Below are positions 15,368 through 22,420 of a stretch of DNA of 23,648 bases, piece by piece (position 1 is the first letter of the stretch; each line of letters starts with the position of its first letter). The notes beneath the pieces are model-generated. The model was not told the DNA's origin. It saw only the letters and a list, made by a program, of their open reading frames with translations, and did no database searches. This stretch comes from Acidimicrobiaceae bacterium. Its GTDB lineage: Bacteria; Actinomycetota; Acidimicrobiia; Acidimicrobiales; Palsa-688. A program made the translations under genes and the position numbers. The DNA lies in contig JAUTXM010000460.1 of NCBI GenBank assembly GCA_030838025.1, positions 1 to 23,648 of the forward strand. Direction: 5' to 3'.

Positions 15368-15853
15368 TCAGTGGCGGAACGCCTGGGCGAAGTGGCCCCG
15401 CCCGATCACGAACCACATCAAGGCCGCCCAGGTGACCGTGGTGGTGAGCCAGCGCAAGTCGTTGAAGAACATCCACCGCTTGAGCAGCGGCGTCAGCGTG
15501 GCCTGATCCTTCGTCGTCTCGATGGCTTGATTGATCGGGCGCAGGAAGAGGCTGAAGATCACTACGGCGCTGGCGTTGAGGCTCAGGAAGGCGACGATGA
15601 CCTGCCACAGCTGGGCCTTTCCCCATTCCTCGACGATCAGGACCACCGACGTGACGAGCATGAGCGGGATGACGACGGTGAAGAACCTCGTCGCGGCCTG
15701 GACCGGGATGGTGAAATGCTCGGGAAGGGCCTCGACGGTCATCTTGCTCCAGCTCGGATAGAAGAACAGCCGGACGGCCCACATGGTTCCGACATAGATC
15801 GTCGCCCCGAAGAAGAAGATGACGAGATCCAGGATCAGCAGTGACTGGCGCAT
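15368..15853 (-). CDS. DUF1772-like four-helix membrane protein
   Basis: A 161-residue integral membrane protein with four hydrophobic segments: LLILDLVIFFFGATIYVGTM, FFTVVIPLMLVTSVVLIV, LWQVIVAFLSLNASAVVIFS and RWLTTTVTWAALMWFVIG. The arrangement, with the polar FLRPINQAIETTKD loop and a following RWxxxNxLRWLTTTVTW, is like DUF1772 (anthrone-oxygenase-like) proteins, whose few studied fungal relatives oxidise anthrones; most bacterial ones are uncharacterised. ATG 15853 has AGGAGG 9 bases ahead on the minus strand. It is the last gene of the hydrolase-decarboxylase-patatin unit, 88 bases after the patatin-like gene. The family call is moderately sure. Confidence 0.72.
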   Translation of the reverse strand: MRQSLLILDLVIFFFGATIYVGTMWAVRLFFYPSWSKMTVEALPEHFTIPVQAATRFFTVVIPLMLVTSVVLIVEEWGKAQLWQVIVAFLSLNASAVVIFSLFLRPINQAIETTKDQATLTPLLKRWMFFNDLRWLTTTVTWAALMWFVIGRGHFAQAFRH

Positions 15854-15872
15854 TGGGCATGGCCTCCTGGTC

Positions 15873-15921
15873 GGTGCTCGGCGCGGTGCTCGGCGCGACG
15901 CCGGCGTCGCGGGCGTCGCGG
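15873..15921. repeat. Two adjacent short tandem duplications
   Basis: GGTGCTCGGCGC is duplicated at 15873-15896 and GCGTCGCGG at 15904-15921, both in the 88-base gap between the patatin-like and DUF1772 genes. Confidence 0.85.
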
Positions 15922-15941
15922 GCGGTTGACGGTACCGCGCG

Positions 15942-17420
15942 TCACGGCACGACCCGCGGTCCGGCCCGGCGGCGGCCGGCCCGGTCGTCGCGACGAGCCT
16001 GGAATCCTCGATGGAGGATCAGGCGTACCAAGGCACGCAAGACTCGCAGCCGATCGCCCGAGGACACGGCGTGGGTCACATGGGCGCCACGCAGCGCCGA
16101 CCACCACATCCGACGGTCGAGGCTCAGTTCCCCCACGGCCACGATGGCCCCACCGGGATGGTCGCCCCGCGACAGCGAGACGGGGAGCCCGGGGCTCCCC
16201 GTTGGTGCCGCGCCGGTCAGGCAGTAGCGCCCGTCGGGCCCCTCCAGCGACGCCTCGAGCGACAGATCGCCATCAACCGTCATCGACACCTGGGCGGTCC
16301 GAAACGGAACCCGTGTCCCGAAGGAGGCGACCGTCGCATGCCCGGTGGCGGGCGCCTCGACCCGCAATTCAGCTTTCATAGCCGCAGCCTCAGGAATCTC
16401 CGGGGCCAGCCGCACCGTAAGGTCGTGACCTCCCAGATCGCCGGTGAGGTCGTGCCGGAGGAGAAGCGCTGGTCGGTCGGAGCGCATCGAGGTGGCGCCG
16501 GGCTCCCATGCCACGCCGGCCGGGTCGAGCCGGTCGAGGTACCGGCAGCCGTCCCGGTAGCCCATCTCCACGAGCGTCCCCGCGTCGATCCGGCCCAGGA
16601 AATAGTCGGGGTCGAGCGGGATCGGGGCCTCGGGCTTGATCAGGTGGAGCACAACCGGGGAGGGCCGCTCCTTGTTCACCGCCCGAACCTGTTCGAAGTC
16701 GGCATAGAGCGAGGAATTCGCGGCTACTTCGATCATGTGGACGTACTGCCGGAACGAGCCGTTGAGGTATTCGGGGGTGTTGCCGATGCACCACACCAAC
16801 CACACCTCGTCGGCCCCGCGCCGTACTGCCTCGACGACATTCGAGTCGCGGATCCAGACCGCATCCAGGTAGGAGTCGCCGTTGTGGGTCACGGCGGGCA
16901 TCAGCATCGGCAAGGAGATCCCCGCCACCAAGAGGTCGAGGTCGATCTCGGAGTGCTCGATGACCTCGGCCACCTTGCGGGAGAAGTTGCAGACGTTGAA
17001 CGTGCCGATCATGCCCCGGGCCGACCGGATCTGTCCGACGTCGATCCCCAGGTGCGGGAACACCTGGTGGCGCACGCCGTCGGCACCGCCGAAGGCCGGC
17101 CATCGAAACGACCGCACATACTGCCGGACGGGGAGCAACGACATGAATCGGCGCTGGTCCAGCGTGCGCCACCGTTCGCCCATCTCGACTGGGTCCTGAC
17201 CCGACAAGATCATGGCCAGGTTCATGATCCCGCCCGAGGTGCCGTCGGCGTGATGGAATCGCAGGCCTGCCTCGGACAGCGCTCGCAGCACTCCGGCCTG
17301 ATATGCCACTCGCATCCCGCCGCCCGCCAGGACCAGCGACCGGCGGCGCCCATCACCTGGTCCGCGAGCCTCAGCTGATGCTGCGGTTCCAGCTGCCAGT
17401 GGCGGGATATGGCCGGCCAT
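15942..17420 (-). CDS. Patatin-like phospholipase with long C-terminal extension
   Basis: A 492-residue protein. The patatin core occupies about residues 27-330: the oxyanion loop GGGMR (33-37), the nucleophile elbow GTSGG with Ser62, and the catalytic Asp186 in YLDAVWIRDSN, where the usual DG(G/A) is DA. Patatins are Ser-Asp acyl hydrolases that cut fatty acids from phospholipids and other lipid esters. After the core come about 160 residues I do not recognise, beta-rich at first (LTVRLAPEIPEAAAMKAEL, VSMTVDGDLSLEASLEG) and Arg-rich at the end. No signal peptide. ATG 17420 begins 14 bases after the decarboxylase-like gene stop, so it is in the same unit. The substrate is unknown; a steryl or glyceride ester would fit the neighbours. 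Confidence 0.85.
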   Translation of the reverse strand: MAGHIPPLAAGTAASAEARGPGDGRRRSLVLAGGGMRVAYQAGVLRALSEAGLRFHHADGTSGGIMNLAMILSGQDPVEMGERWRTLDQRRFMSLLPVRQYVRSFRWPAFGGADGVRHQVFPHLGIDVGQIRSARGMIGTFNVCNFSRKVAEVIEHSEIDLDLLVAGISLPMLMPAVTHNGDSYLDAVWIRDSNVVEAVRRGADEVWLVWCIGNTPEYLNGSFRQYVHMIEVAANSSLYADFEQVRAVNKERPSPVVLHLIKPEAPIPLDPDYFLGRIDAGTLVEMGYRDGCRYLDRLDPAGVAWEPGATSMRSDRPALLLRHDLTGDLGGHDLTVRLAPEIPEAAAMKAELRVEAPATGHATVASFGTRVPFRTAQVSMTVDGDLSLEASLEGPDGRYCLTGAAPTGSPGLPVSLSRGDHPGGAIVAVGELSLDRRMWWSALRGAHVTHAVSSGDRLRVLRALVRLILHRGFQARRDDRAGRRRAGPRVVP

Positions 17421-17434
17421 CGAGCATCAGCCCT

Positions 17435-18319
17435 TCAGGAGACGTAGTCCTGGCGACCGGCCGCGCTCGGAGGTGCCAGCCACTCCTCTTTCAGGTTCAG
17501 GCCGACCACGCTCTCCGTCCCTTCCGGCGCCAGTTGCGGCGGTGACCCGAAGCCGAGGAACCAACCCTCGAAGTGATCGTCGAGCACTCCGCCCGAGGAC
17601 GGGAACCAGGCCGTCATCAGGGCCTTGTCGGATATCTCAAGGGTATGCAGCGCCTTCACCCGGGGGTGGTCGCCGATCAGCAGCCGTGCGTTGCCGCCCC
17701 GCAGCAAGGAGAAGCCGATGCGGCCGCCGAAATAGATCTTCGACTGCATCAGCAGTCCCCGAAAGGCGCAGAAATTGCTGGCCGCGAGTTTCACTGGCAG
17801 CCACGCCATCGGCTTCTTGATTTCGATTCGCGTGCACAGTTGATCGTCGAGGTCATACTGGCTGGAGACCCAATGGGAATCGATCCGGAAATCCAGGTTG
17901 GCCTGGTGCTTGGGCATGCCCCAGATGCCCTTGCCGCCCTTGACCGAGATCTCGGTGCTCACCGGCAGGTCATAGACGTACTGGCCCACCCCATAGTGGT
18001 TCTGGAACAGCATTGCGAGCAAGGTCGGCGCCGGCTTGTCGCCATGCGTGCATGCAATCGCGATGCTGTACTCGATGTACTTGCCGATATTTGTGTTTCG
18101 ATAATCGATCACCGTGATCAGCAGGATGCCCTTGCCGTTGGGGAGCCGAAACGGGTGCAACTCGTTTCCCGGCATCAAGTCTGCTGCCCGGTCGGCGTTG
18201 ATGGTGAATGCCGCCATGAGTGCCGGGGATGCCTCGGAATGAACGGGCATGGTGAAGGGGATTCCGTCGACCAGCGCATGACGGCCGGTTTGGCGGCTCA
18301 GTCGTGCAGGTTTTCTCAT
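17435..18319 (-). CDS. Acetoacetate-decarboxylase-family protein
   Basis: A 294-residue protein of the acetoacetate decarboxylase (ADC) superfamily. GKGILLITVIDYRNTNIGKY is the usual early beta-hairpin, TEISVKGGKGIWGMPKHQAN (122-141) the active-site strand. In clostridial Adc the Schiff-base lysine and its neighbour form PKK; here the site is PKH, so Lys137 is kept while the second lysine is His138. Many ADC-superfamily proteins with altered neighbours act as aldolase-dehydratases or have unknown activity, so decarboxylation of acetoacetate should not be assumed. ATG 18319 overlaps the hydrolase stop by 4 bases (ATGA), giving translational coupling. The conserved core is intact and there is no signal peptide. 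Confidence 0.86.
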   Translation of the reverse strand: MRKPARLSRQTGRHALVDGIPFTMPVHSEASPALMAAFTINADRAADLMPGNELHPFRLPNGKGILLITVIDYRNTNIGKYIEYSIAIACTHGDKPAPTLLAMLFQNHYGVGQYVYDLPVSTEISVKGGKGIWGMPKHQANLDFRIDSHWVSSQYDLDDQLCTRIEIKKPMAWLPVKLAASNFCAFRGLLMQSKIYFGGRIGFSLLRGGNARLLIGDHPRVKALHTLEISDKALMTAWFPSSGGVLDDHFEGWFLGFGSPPQLAPEGTESVVGLNLKEEWLAPPSAAGRQDYVS

Positions 18320-19368
18320 GAGGCCCTCCCAGATGGGGTCATCAACTCTTCGCGGATGAGCGGAAACACATCGGTGGCAGCCCGCTGGCCCATGAAGACG
18401 TCGAGATGGCCGTAGAGCGGCAGGATCCGGATGCTGTGGTAGTCGGGACGTATGCCGTTGAGGTACTCGTACGTGCGCTGCTGGCTCTCGGGGATGAAGC
18501 AGTGGTTGCGGGCTCCCGACAGAAAGGCGAAGCGAGCGTCGGTTTCGGGGGGCTGGGCGACGAAGTTGGCCGGTAGCTGCTTGAGGCCCGCCACCGAAAC
18601 CAGGTGCCCTTCGTGGACTGACGCCATGATCTGACGGAAGAACGAAAGCGGCACATGACCGAACTCACCGCGAAGCCACTCGTGGGTGGCGTCGTTCAGG
18701 TTGGCGTGTGACCAGAGCGTCGGGTGGCCCATGCCGTAGGTGAAGCTGACCATCTTGCACACCTGGTTGTGGCACTCGTGGTGTGTCAAGTGCACCCAAA
18801 GGGCGACGGCCCGTTCCTTCATGCCCGGCGCCCCTCCCTGGGTGACATCCCACTGCGGGTCCAGATAGGGCATCAGCCGGGCGACGAGCGGCGTCATCAG
18901 GCGCTGTTTCCAGCGGGTCAAGGGCGGGACGACCGGGTGCAGGGCGACGGCGTTGGACACGATGGTCGTGACTTGGGGGACGAGACCAGCCACGGCCGAC
19001 ATCATGAAGCTGGTCGAGCCCTGGCAGTGGATGACGGCCTGCATGGTGTCGGCACCGGTGGCGGCGATGACTGTCTCGACCGCCCGGGGATGGTCGTACA
19101 CGGCCGCCTCGTCGAGGGTCCATTCGCATGGCGTGAAATCGATGCTGGCCCGCCAGTTTTCCAACCACACGTCCCAGCCGTGGGCGATCAGGTCGTCGAC
19201 CAGGGTCGTTTCCACCGGTGCCTGGAAGATGTTGGCTCGCACCCCGGCGCCGTGTACCAGCAGGACCGGACCTCGAACTGGGGGTGTCTCACCGATCACG
19301 TGAATGACGTTGCCTGGGCGGCCGTCATCGGTCGTGAAGGGAAGGACGTCCTGGGCGTGCTCCTTCAT
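18316..19368 (-). CDS. Alpha/beta hydrolase with Cys at the nucleophile elbow
   Basis: A 350-residue alpha/beta-hydrolase-fold protein. GPVLLVHGAGVRANIF carries the oxyanion HGAG element. The elbow reads AVIHCQGSTS, which puts Cys115 where most members have the serine of Gly-x-Ser-x-Gly. LYGHLD supplies the likely catalytic His321, and the acid is probably near SGARNHCFIPES (284-295). From memory, this version with HC-x-GS is the hydrolase segment of large fused GMC proteins. No signal peptide. ATG 19368 is preceded on the minus strand by AAAAGGGG; the frame is open farther upstream but that part is low-complexity and runs through repeats. It is the first gene of the minus-strand unit and overlaps the ADC-like gene by 4 bases. 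Confidence 0.85.
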   Translation of the reverse strand: MKEHAQDVLPFTTDDGRPGNVIHVIGETPPVRGPVLLVHGAGVRANIFQAPVETTLVDDLIAHGWDVWLENWRASIDFTPCEWTLDEAAVYDHPRAVETVIAATGADTMQAVIHCQGSTSFMMSAVAGLVPQVTTIVSNAVALHPVVPPLTRWKQRLMTPLVARLMPYLDPQWDVTQGGAPGMKERAVALWVHLTHHECHNQVCKMVSFTYGMGHPTLWSHANLNDATHEWLRGEFGHVPLSFFRQIMASVHEGHLVSVAGLKQLPANFVAQPPETDARFAFLSGARNHCFIPESQQRTYEYLNGIRPDYHSIRILPLYGHLDVFMGQRAATDVFPLIREELMTPSGRAS

Positions 19369-19491
19369 CGTGTGAATGCCCCTTTTTCCAGCTCCGACGC
19401 GCAGAGCAATGCTCCCCTCAAGGGTACGCCGACCCCCGAGCTCGTGGCGCCAAGAACGTTCCTTCGGCTCTTCTCGCGTATCAGGCGGTAG

Positions 19492-19546
19492 CCCCGCCGG
19501 CCCCCGCCGGTCCCGCCGGTCCCGCCGACCCCGCCGGTCCCCGCCT
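19492..19546. repeat. 9-bp GC-rich tandem repeats (CCCGCCGGT type)
   Basis: Five to six imperfect copies of CCCGCCGGT or CCCCGCCGG follow each other, with one 10-base unit. In the minus-strand reading frame they give only Gly/Arg/Asp-rich low complexity, which supports leaving this part out of the hydrolase gene. Confidence 0.8.
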
Positions 19547-19642
19547 GCGCAGTCGAACGGATGCTTGTCCCGCAATATCCTTGACTTCCCCGGCACGTGT
19601 GCGACATGTTGAACCTCGAGTCGTTCGTCCCTTCGACCAGTC

Positions 19643-19684
19643 GGGACCAAGGACCAGGGACCAACGACCACGGACCAGGGACCA
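19643..19684. repeat. Six tandem 7-bp GGGACCA-type units before a start codon
   Basis: GGGACCA, AGGACCA, GGGACCA, ACGACCA, CGGACCA and GGGACCA run head to tail with no gap, ending 16 bases before ATG 19701; a seventh degenerate unit (TCGACCA) lies 3 bases upstream at 19633-19639. Since 7 is not a multiple of 3 and the run sits where a leader or promoter is expected, a change in copy number would shift spacing. Confidence 0.9.
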
Positions 19685-19700
19685 GCGGGTGGTGGGGGCA

Positions 19701-21284
19701 ATGGCAGCAACGATCGACCACGTAGTCGTACTCATGCTGGAGAACCGGTCGTTCGACCACCTGCTCGGGTACCTGGACCACCCCAACCCCGACTTCGACG
19801 GGCTCCTCAAGGGCGGCCCCTACCAAAACGCGGGGTGGAAGAACGGCCCCGCGGTCCTCGCCTCCTCCGACGCCAAGTACGTCGTCCCCGTCGACCCCGA
19901 CCATTCCCATGACGCCGTCATGCTTCAGGTGGGTGCCACCGGAAGGGGGGCAACCAGAGAAGTCACCAATCAGGGCTTCATCGACAGCTACGAGCGCAAG
20001 GGCCGCAACCTGGCCCCGCCCGCCTTCGAGGGACTGCTGGCCCCGATCCTCGAACCGGTCTTCCGACCGAAGCCGGGACCCGCCACCGAAGGTCGGGGAC
20101 CGCTGATCATGCGCTCCCAACCCCCCGACCGGGTGCCCGTGCTGAGCGCCCTGGCGCTGAACTTCGCCGTCTGCACCCGCTGGTTCTGCTCGGTTCCCGG
20201 CGAGACCTGGCCCAATCGCAACTTCGTGCACGCCGCCACGTCCGACGGCGAAACGATCATCACCCCCCGTTTCTACGAGAACCCCACGGTCTTCGAGATG
20301 CTGGAGCAGGCGGGAAAGACGTGGCGCATCTACTACGACGACACGCCCCAGGTATGGGCGTTCAAACACCTGTGGGACCCGACCGGCGACCGGGGGAGCA
20401 AATGGTTCCGCTCCGCCGACTTCGCGACCCACGTGCGCGCCGGCGACCTCCCGAACTACTCCTTCATCGAGCCCAATCACCGCCCACCGTTGCATATGGG
20501 CCAACCCGACCAGAGCAACAACCAGCACCCGGGCAACAGCGTCGTGGCCAACGCCGACTACGACGCCTTCGACGCCGGCGCGGACGGCGACTTCAGGCGC
20601 GGCGAAGGCCTCATCGCCGAGGTGTACGAGGCGTTGCGGGGCAACCCGGCGCTGTTCGAGCGCACGCTGCTGGTGATCACCTACGACGAGCATGGCGGCT
20701 TCTACGACCATGTTCCGCCGCCGGTCAACATCCCCGCACCCGGCGTGGCCAACGATCCCGGGTGGATCGGCAAGCTCATGAACGTGTTCTTCCGCCGCAA
20801 GTCGACGTCGTTCGACTTCACCATGCTCGGTCCCCGGGTGCCGGCGATCGTCGTGTCGCCCTATGTCCCGCGCCAAACGGTGGACAAGACGATCCGCGAC
20901 CACGCCAGCGTGCCGGCCACGCTTCGAGCGTTGTTCGCGCCCCACAGCGAACCACTCACCAAGCGCGACGCCTGGTCGCCGCCATTCCATGGCCTCCTCA
21001 GCCTCGATGCGCCCCGGGCCGATCTCCCCGACCTGAGTATCTACGTGCCCGCGGCGCCCGCGGGGCCGGCGACCCCAACAGGCGTTCCCACCGCCGCGCC
21101 CGGTCCCGAGCCTCCGGTGCCGAGCTACTTCCAGGAACTTGTGGACCTGGCCAAGATGGTCGACGCCCAGCTCCCGGGGCCCAACATCGCCGACATCGCC
21201 GACCTGGCCAACGGCCGCCCCCGGGACCTGGCCAACCAGATCACCGGTGCCTTCACCAATCTCACCGACCAACTCAGGGGGTAG
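19701..21284 (+). CDS. Phospholipase C / acid phosphatase-family phosphoesterase
   Basis: A 527-residue enzyme of the phosphoesterase family that holds bacterial phospholipase C and AcpA-type acid phosphatases. VVVLMLENRSFDHLLGY (8-24) carries the conserved Glu14 and Asn15 metal ligands; WPNRNFVHAATSDG (170-183), YSFIEPNH (253-260), HPGNS (276-280) and TYDEHGGFYDH (327-337, with Asp329, Glu330, His331) complete the active site. Secreted family members usually start with a Tat signal peptide; none is present here, so it may be cytosolic or held at the inner membrane face. The last 60 residues include a Pro/Ala-rich linker and a helical end. ATG 19701 follows GTGGGGG. A membrane protein gene begins 4 bases after the stop, suggesting a functional pair. 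Confidence 0.88.
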   Translation: MAATIDHVVVLMLENRSFDHLLGYLDHPNPDFDGLLKGGPYQNAGWKNGPAVLASSDAKYVVPVDPDHSHDAVMLQVGATGRGATREVTNQGFIDSYERKGRNLAPPAFEGLLAPILEPVFRPKPGPATEGRGPLIMRSQPPDRVPVLSALALNFAVCTRWFCSVPGETWPNRNFVHAATSDGETIITPRFYENPTVFEMLEQAGKTWRIYYDDTPQVWAFKHLWDPTGDRGSKWFRSADFATHVRAGDLPNYSFIEPNHRPPLHMGQPDQSNNQHPGNSVVANADYDAFDAGADGDFRRGEGLIAEVYEALRGNPALFERTLLVITYDEHGGFYDHVPPPVNIPAPGVANDPGWIGKLMNVFFRRKSTSFDFTMLGPRVPAIVVSPYVPRQTVDKTIRDHASVPATLRALFAPHSEPLTKRDAWSPPFHGLLSLDAPRADLPDLSIYVPAAPAGPATPTGVPTAAPGPEPPVPSYFQELVDLAKMVDAQLPGPNIADIADLANGRPRDLANQITGAFTNLTDQLRG

Positions 21285-21288
21285 GACG

Positions 21289-22401
21289 ATGTTGAACTCG
21301 GTCTGGCTGGACATCGCCATCGGTGTGGTGCTGGTCTGGTTTCTCTTTGCCCTGGCGGTGTCGGCCATCAACGAGGGGATCGCCAAGGTCCTGGCCCTGC
21401 GCTCCAAAAACCTGTGGACGGCGCTGCGTCAGATGCTCGATGGCACCGAGAGCCCGAAGGGACTCCTCCGCAGCGTGGCAGGGCTGCCCCTCAAGAGTCG
21501 GCCGTCGAGCCCTTTCCCAGCGGCCAACGCCTCCGTCTCGGCCCGCTTGTACGCGACCCACACGGTGCAGGCGTTGGAGTTGCGCAGCAAGCCCTCGCAG
21601 AAAACCAGGATCGAACACCTCCCAGCGAGCGTGTTCTCTCATGCCCTCATCGAACTGGCCATGAAAGCCGAAGGCGGTTTGGTCACCGCAGTCGACGACG
21701 CCGGCGGTATCGACGCCGCGGCGGCCCAGGTCGAGGGGGCGGCGGCCCAGGTCAAGGGGGCGGCGGACCAGGTCAGGTCGTACATCGACAACCTCCCGCC
21801 GGGACCGTTGCGATCCCAGTTGCAGTCGGTGCTGGCCGGCTCCACGAACGACCTCGTCCAGTTCCGCGACGGCGTCGAGCGCTGGTTCGACGGGCAGATG
21901 ACCCGGCTCTCGCGCATCTATCGGGCCCAAGTCCACGTCATCTTGATCCTCATCGGGCTGGTCGTTGCGGTCGCCAGCTTCGGCTTCGGCCTGCAGAGTG
22001 ACTCCCTCCAGTTGGTCAGCCAGTTGCAGAACGACCAGAACGTGCGGGCCGCGGTCGTCGGTGCCGCGTCCGACGCCGTTCGCGGCGACCTGATCAAGGA
22101 GGGCTGCCCGACAACCGACACCAGCTCCACCAACACCACCTCCACCACCTCGACGCCGGCCGCATGCCAGCTGAAAGGGCTGGCGAAGCTCGACAAGCTC
22201 AACTTCGCCCTCTCCAACCCCGTGCCGTCCAACGCCAGCTTCTGGGAACGAATCGGCTACCTCACCCCGTGGCGGCACTTCTACACCCTGCTCGGCGTCC
22301 TCATCACGGGCATCGCCATCTCCTTCGGGTCGTCGTTTTGGTTCGCCCTGCTGAAGCGCCTGGTCGGCCTGCGCAGTGGCGGCGGCACGGCGCCGTCGTG
22401 A
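21289..22401 (+). CDS. Conserved three-helix membrane protein of unknown function
   Basis: A 370-residue protein with membrane segments at about 5-28, 214-235 and 332-356. Features I recognise from a widespread uncharacterised bacterial family are ALAVSAINEGIAKVLALRSK at the first helix, WFDGQMTRLSRIYRAQ before the second, and SFGSSFWFALLKRLVGLRS at the end. The region between helices 1 and 2 includes a heptad repeat (AAAQVEG, AAAQVKG, AADQV, 144-162) able to form a coiled coil, and a Thr/Ser-rich stretch (275-290) lies before helix 3. AGGGGGTAGG precedes ATG 21289. Starting 4 bases after the phosphoesterase stop, it is probably cotranslated and could anchor or regulate that enzyme. The function is not known to me. 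Confidence 0.82.
   Translation: MLNSVWLDIAIGVVLVWFLFALAVSAINEGIAKVLALRSKNLWTALRQMLDGTESPKGLLRSVAGLPLKSRPSSPFPAANASVSARLYATHTVQALELRSKPSQKTRIEHLPASVFSHALIELAMKAEGGLVTAVDDAGGIDAAAAQVEGAAAQVKGAADQVRSYIDNLPPGPLRSQLQSVLAGSTNDLVQFRDGVERWFDGQMTRLSRIYRAQVHVILILIGLVVAVASFGFGLQSDSLQLVSQLQNDQNVRAAVVGAASDAVRGDLIKEGCPTTDTSSTNTTSTTSTPAACQLKGLAKLDKLNFALSNPVPSNASFWERIGYLTPWRHFYTLLGVLITGIAISFGSSFWFALLKRLVGLRSGGGTAPS
21721..21777 (+). repeat. 21-bp tandem repeats encoding a heptad
   Basis: Two near-identical 21-base units (21721-21741, 21742-21762) and most of a third (21763-21777) lie in frame inside the membrane-protein gene. Each encodes seven residues of the type AAAQVxG. Confidence 0.9.
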
Positions 22402-22420
22402 GCACCGGCGTCACGGCGGC
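22392..22420. terminator. Hairpin joining the stops of two convergent genes
   Basis: GCCGTCGTGA (22392-22401) pairs with TCACGGCGGC (22411-22420) over 10 pairs, one of them G-U, around a 9-base loop. The stem holds the TGA of the membrane-protein gene and the facing stop of the acyl-CoA dehydrogenase-like gene. No T-run; a two-way terminator is plausible. Confidence 0.45.

Larger units (their letters stand above)
19369..19700. other. Divergent intergenic region full of short repeats
   Basis: This 332-base gap separates the minus-strand hydrolase unit from the plus-strand phosphoesterase unit and should contain both promoters. It holds a CCCGCCGGT-type 9-bp repeat (19492-19546) and a run of six 7-bp units (19643-19684). 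A TACCCT on the minus strand (19421-19426) is a weak -10 candidate for the hydrolase unit; no convincing -35 element is seen for either side. I find no gene in it. Confidence 0.7.

Noticed and set aside
19365..21407. 680-codon open frame on the minus strand
   Set aside because: It lies antisense to the phosphoesterase gene, whose active-site motifs are unmistakable; its translation is low-complexity and matches no family.
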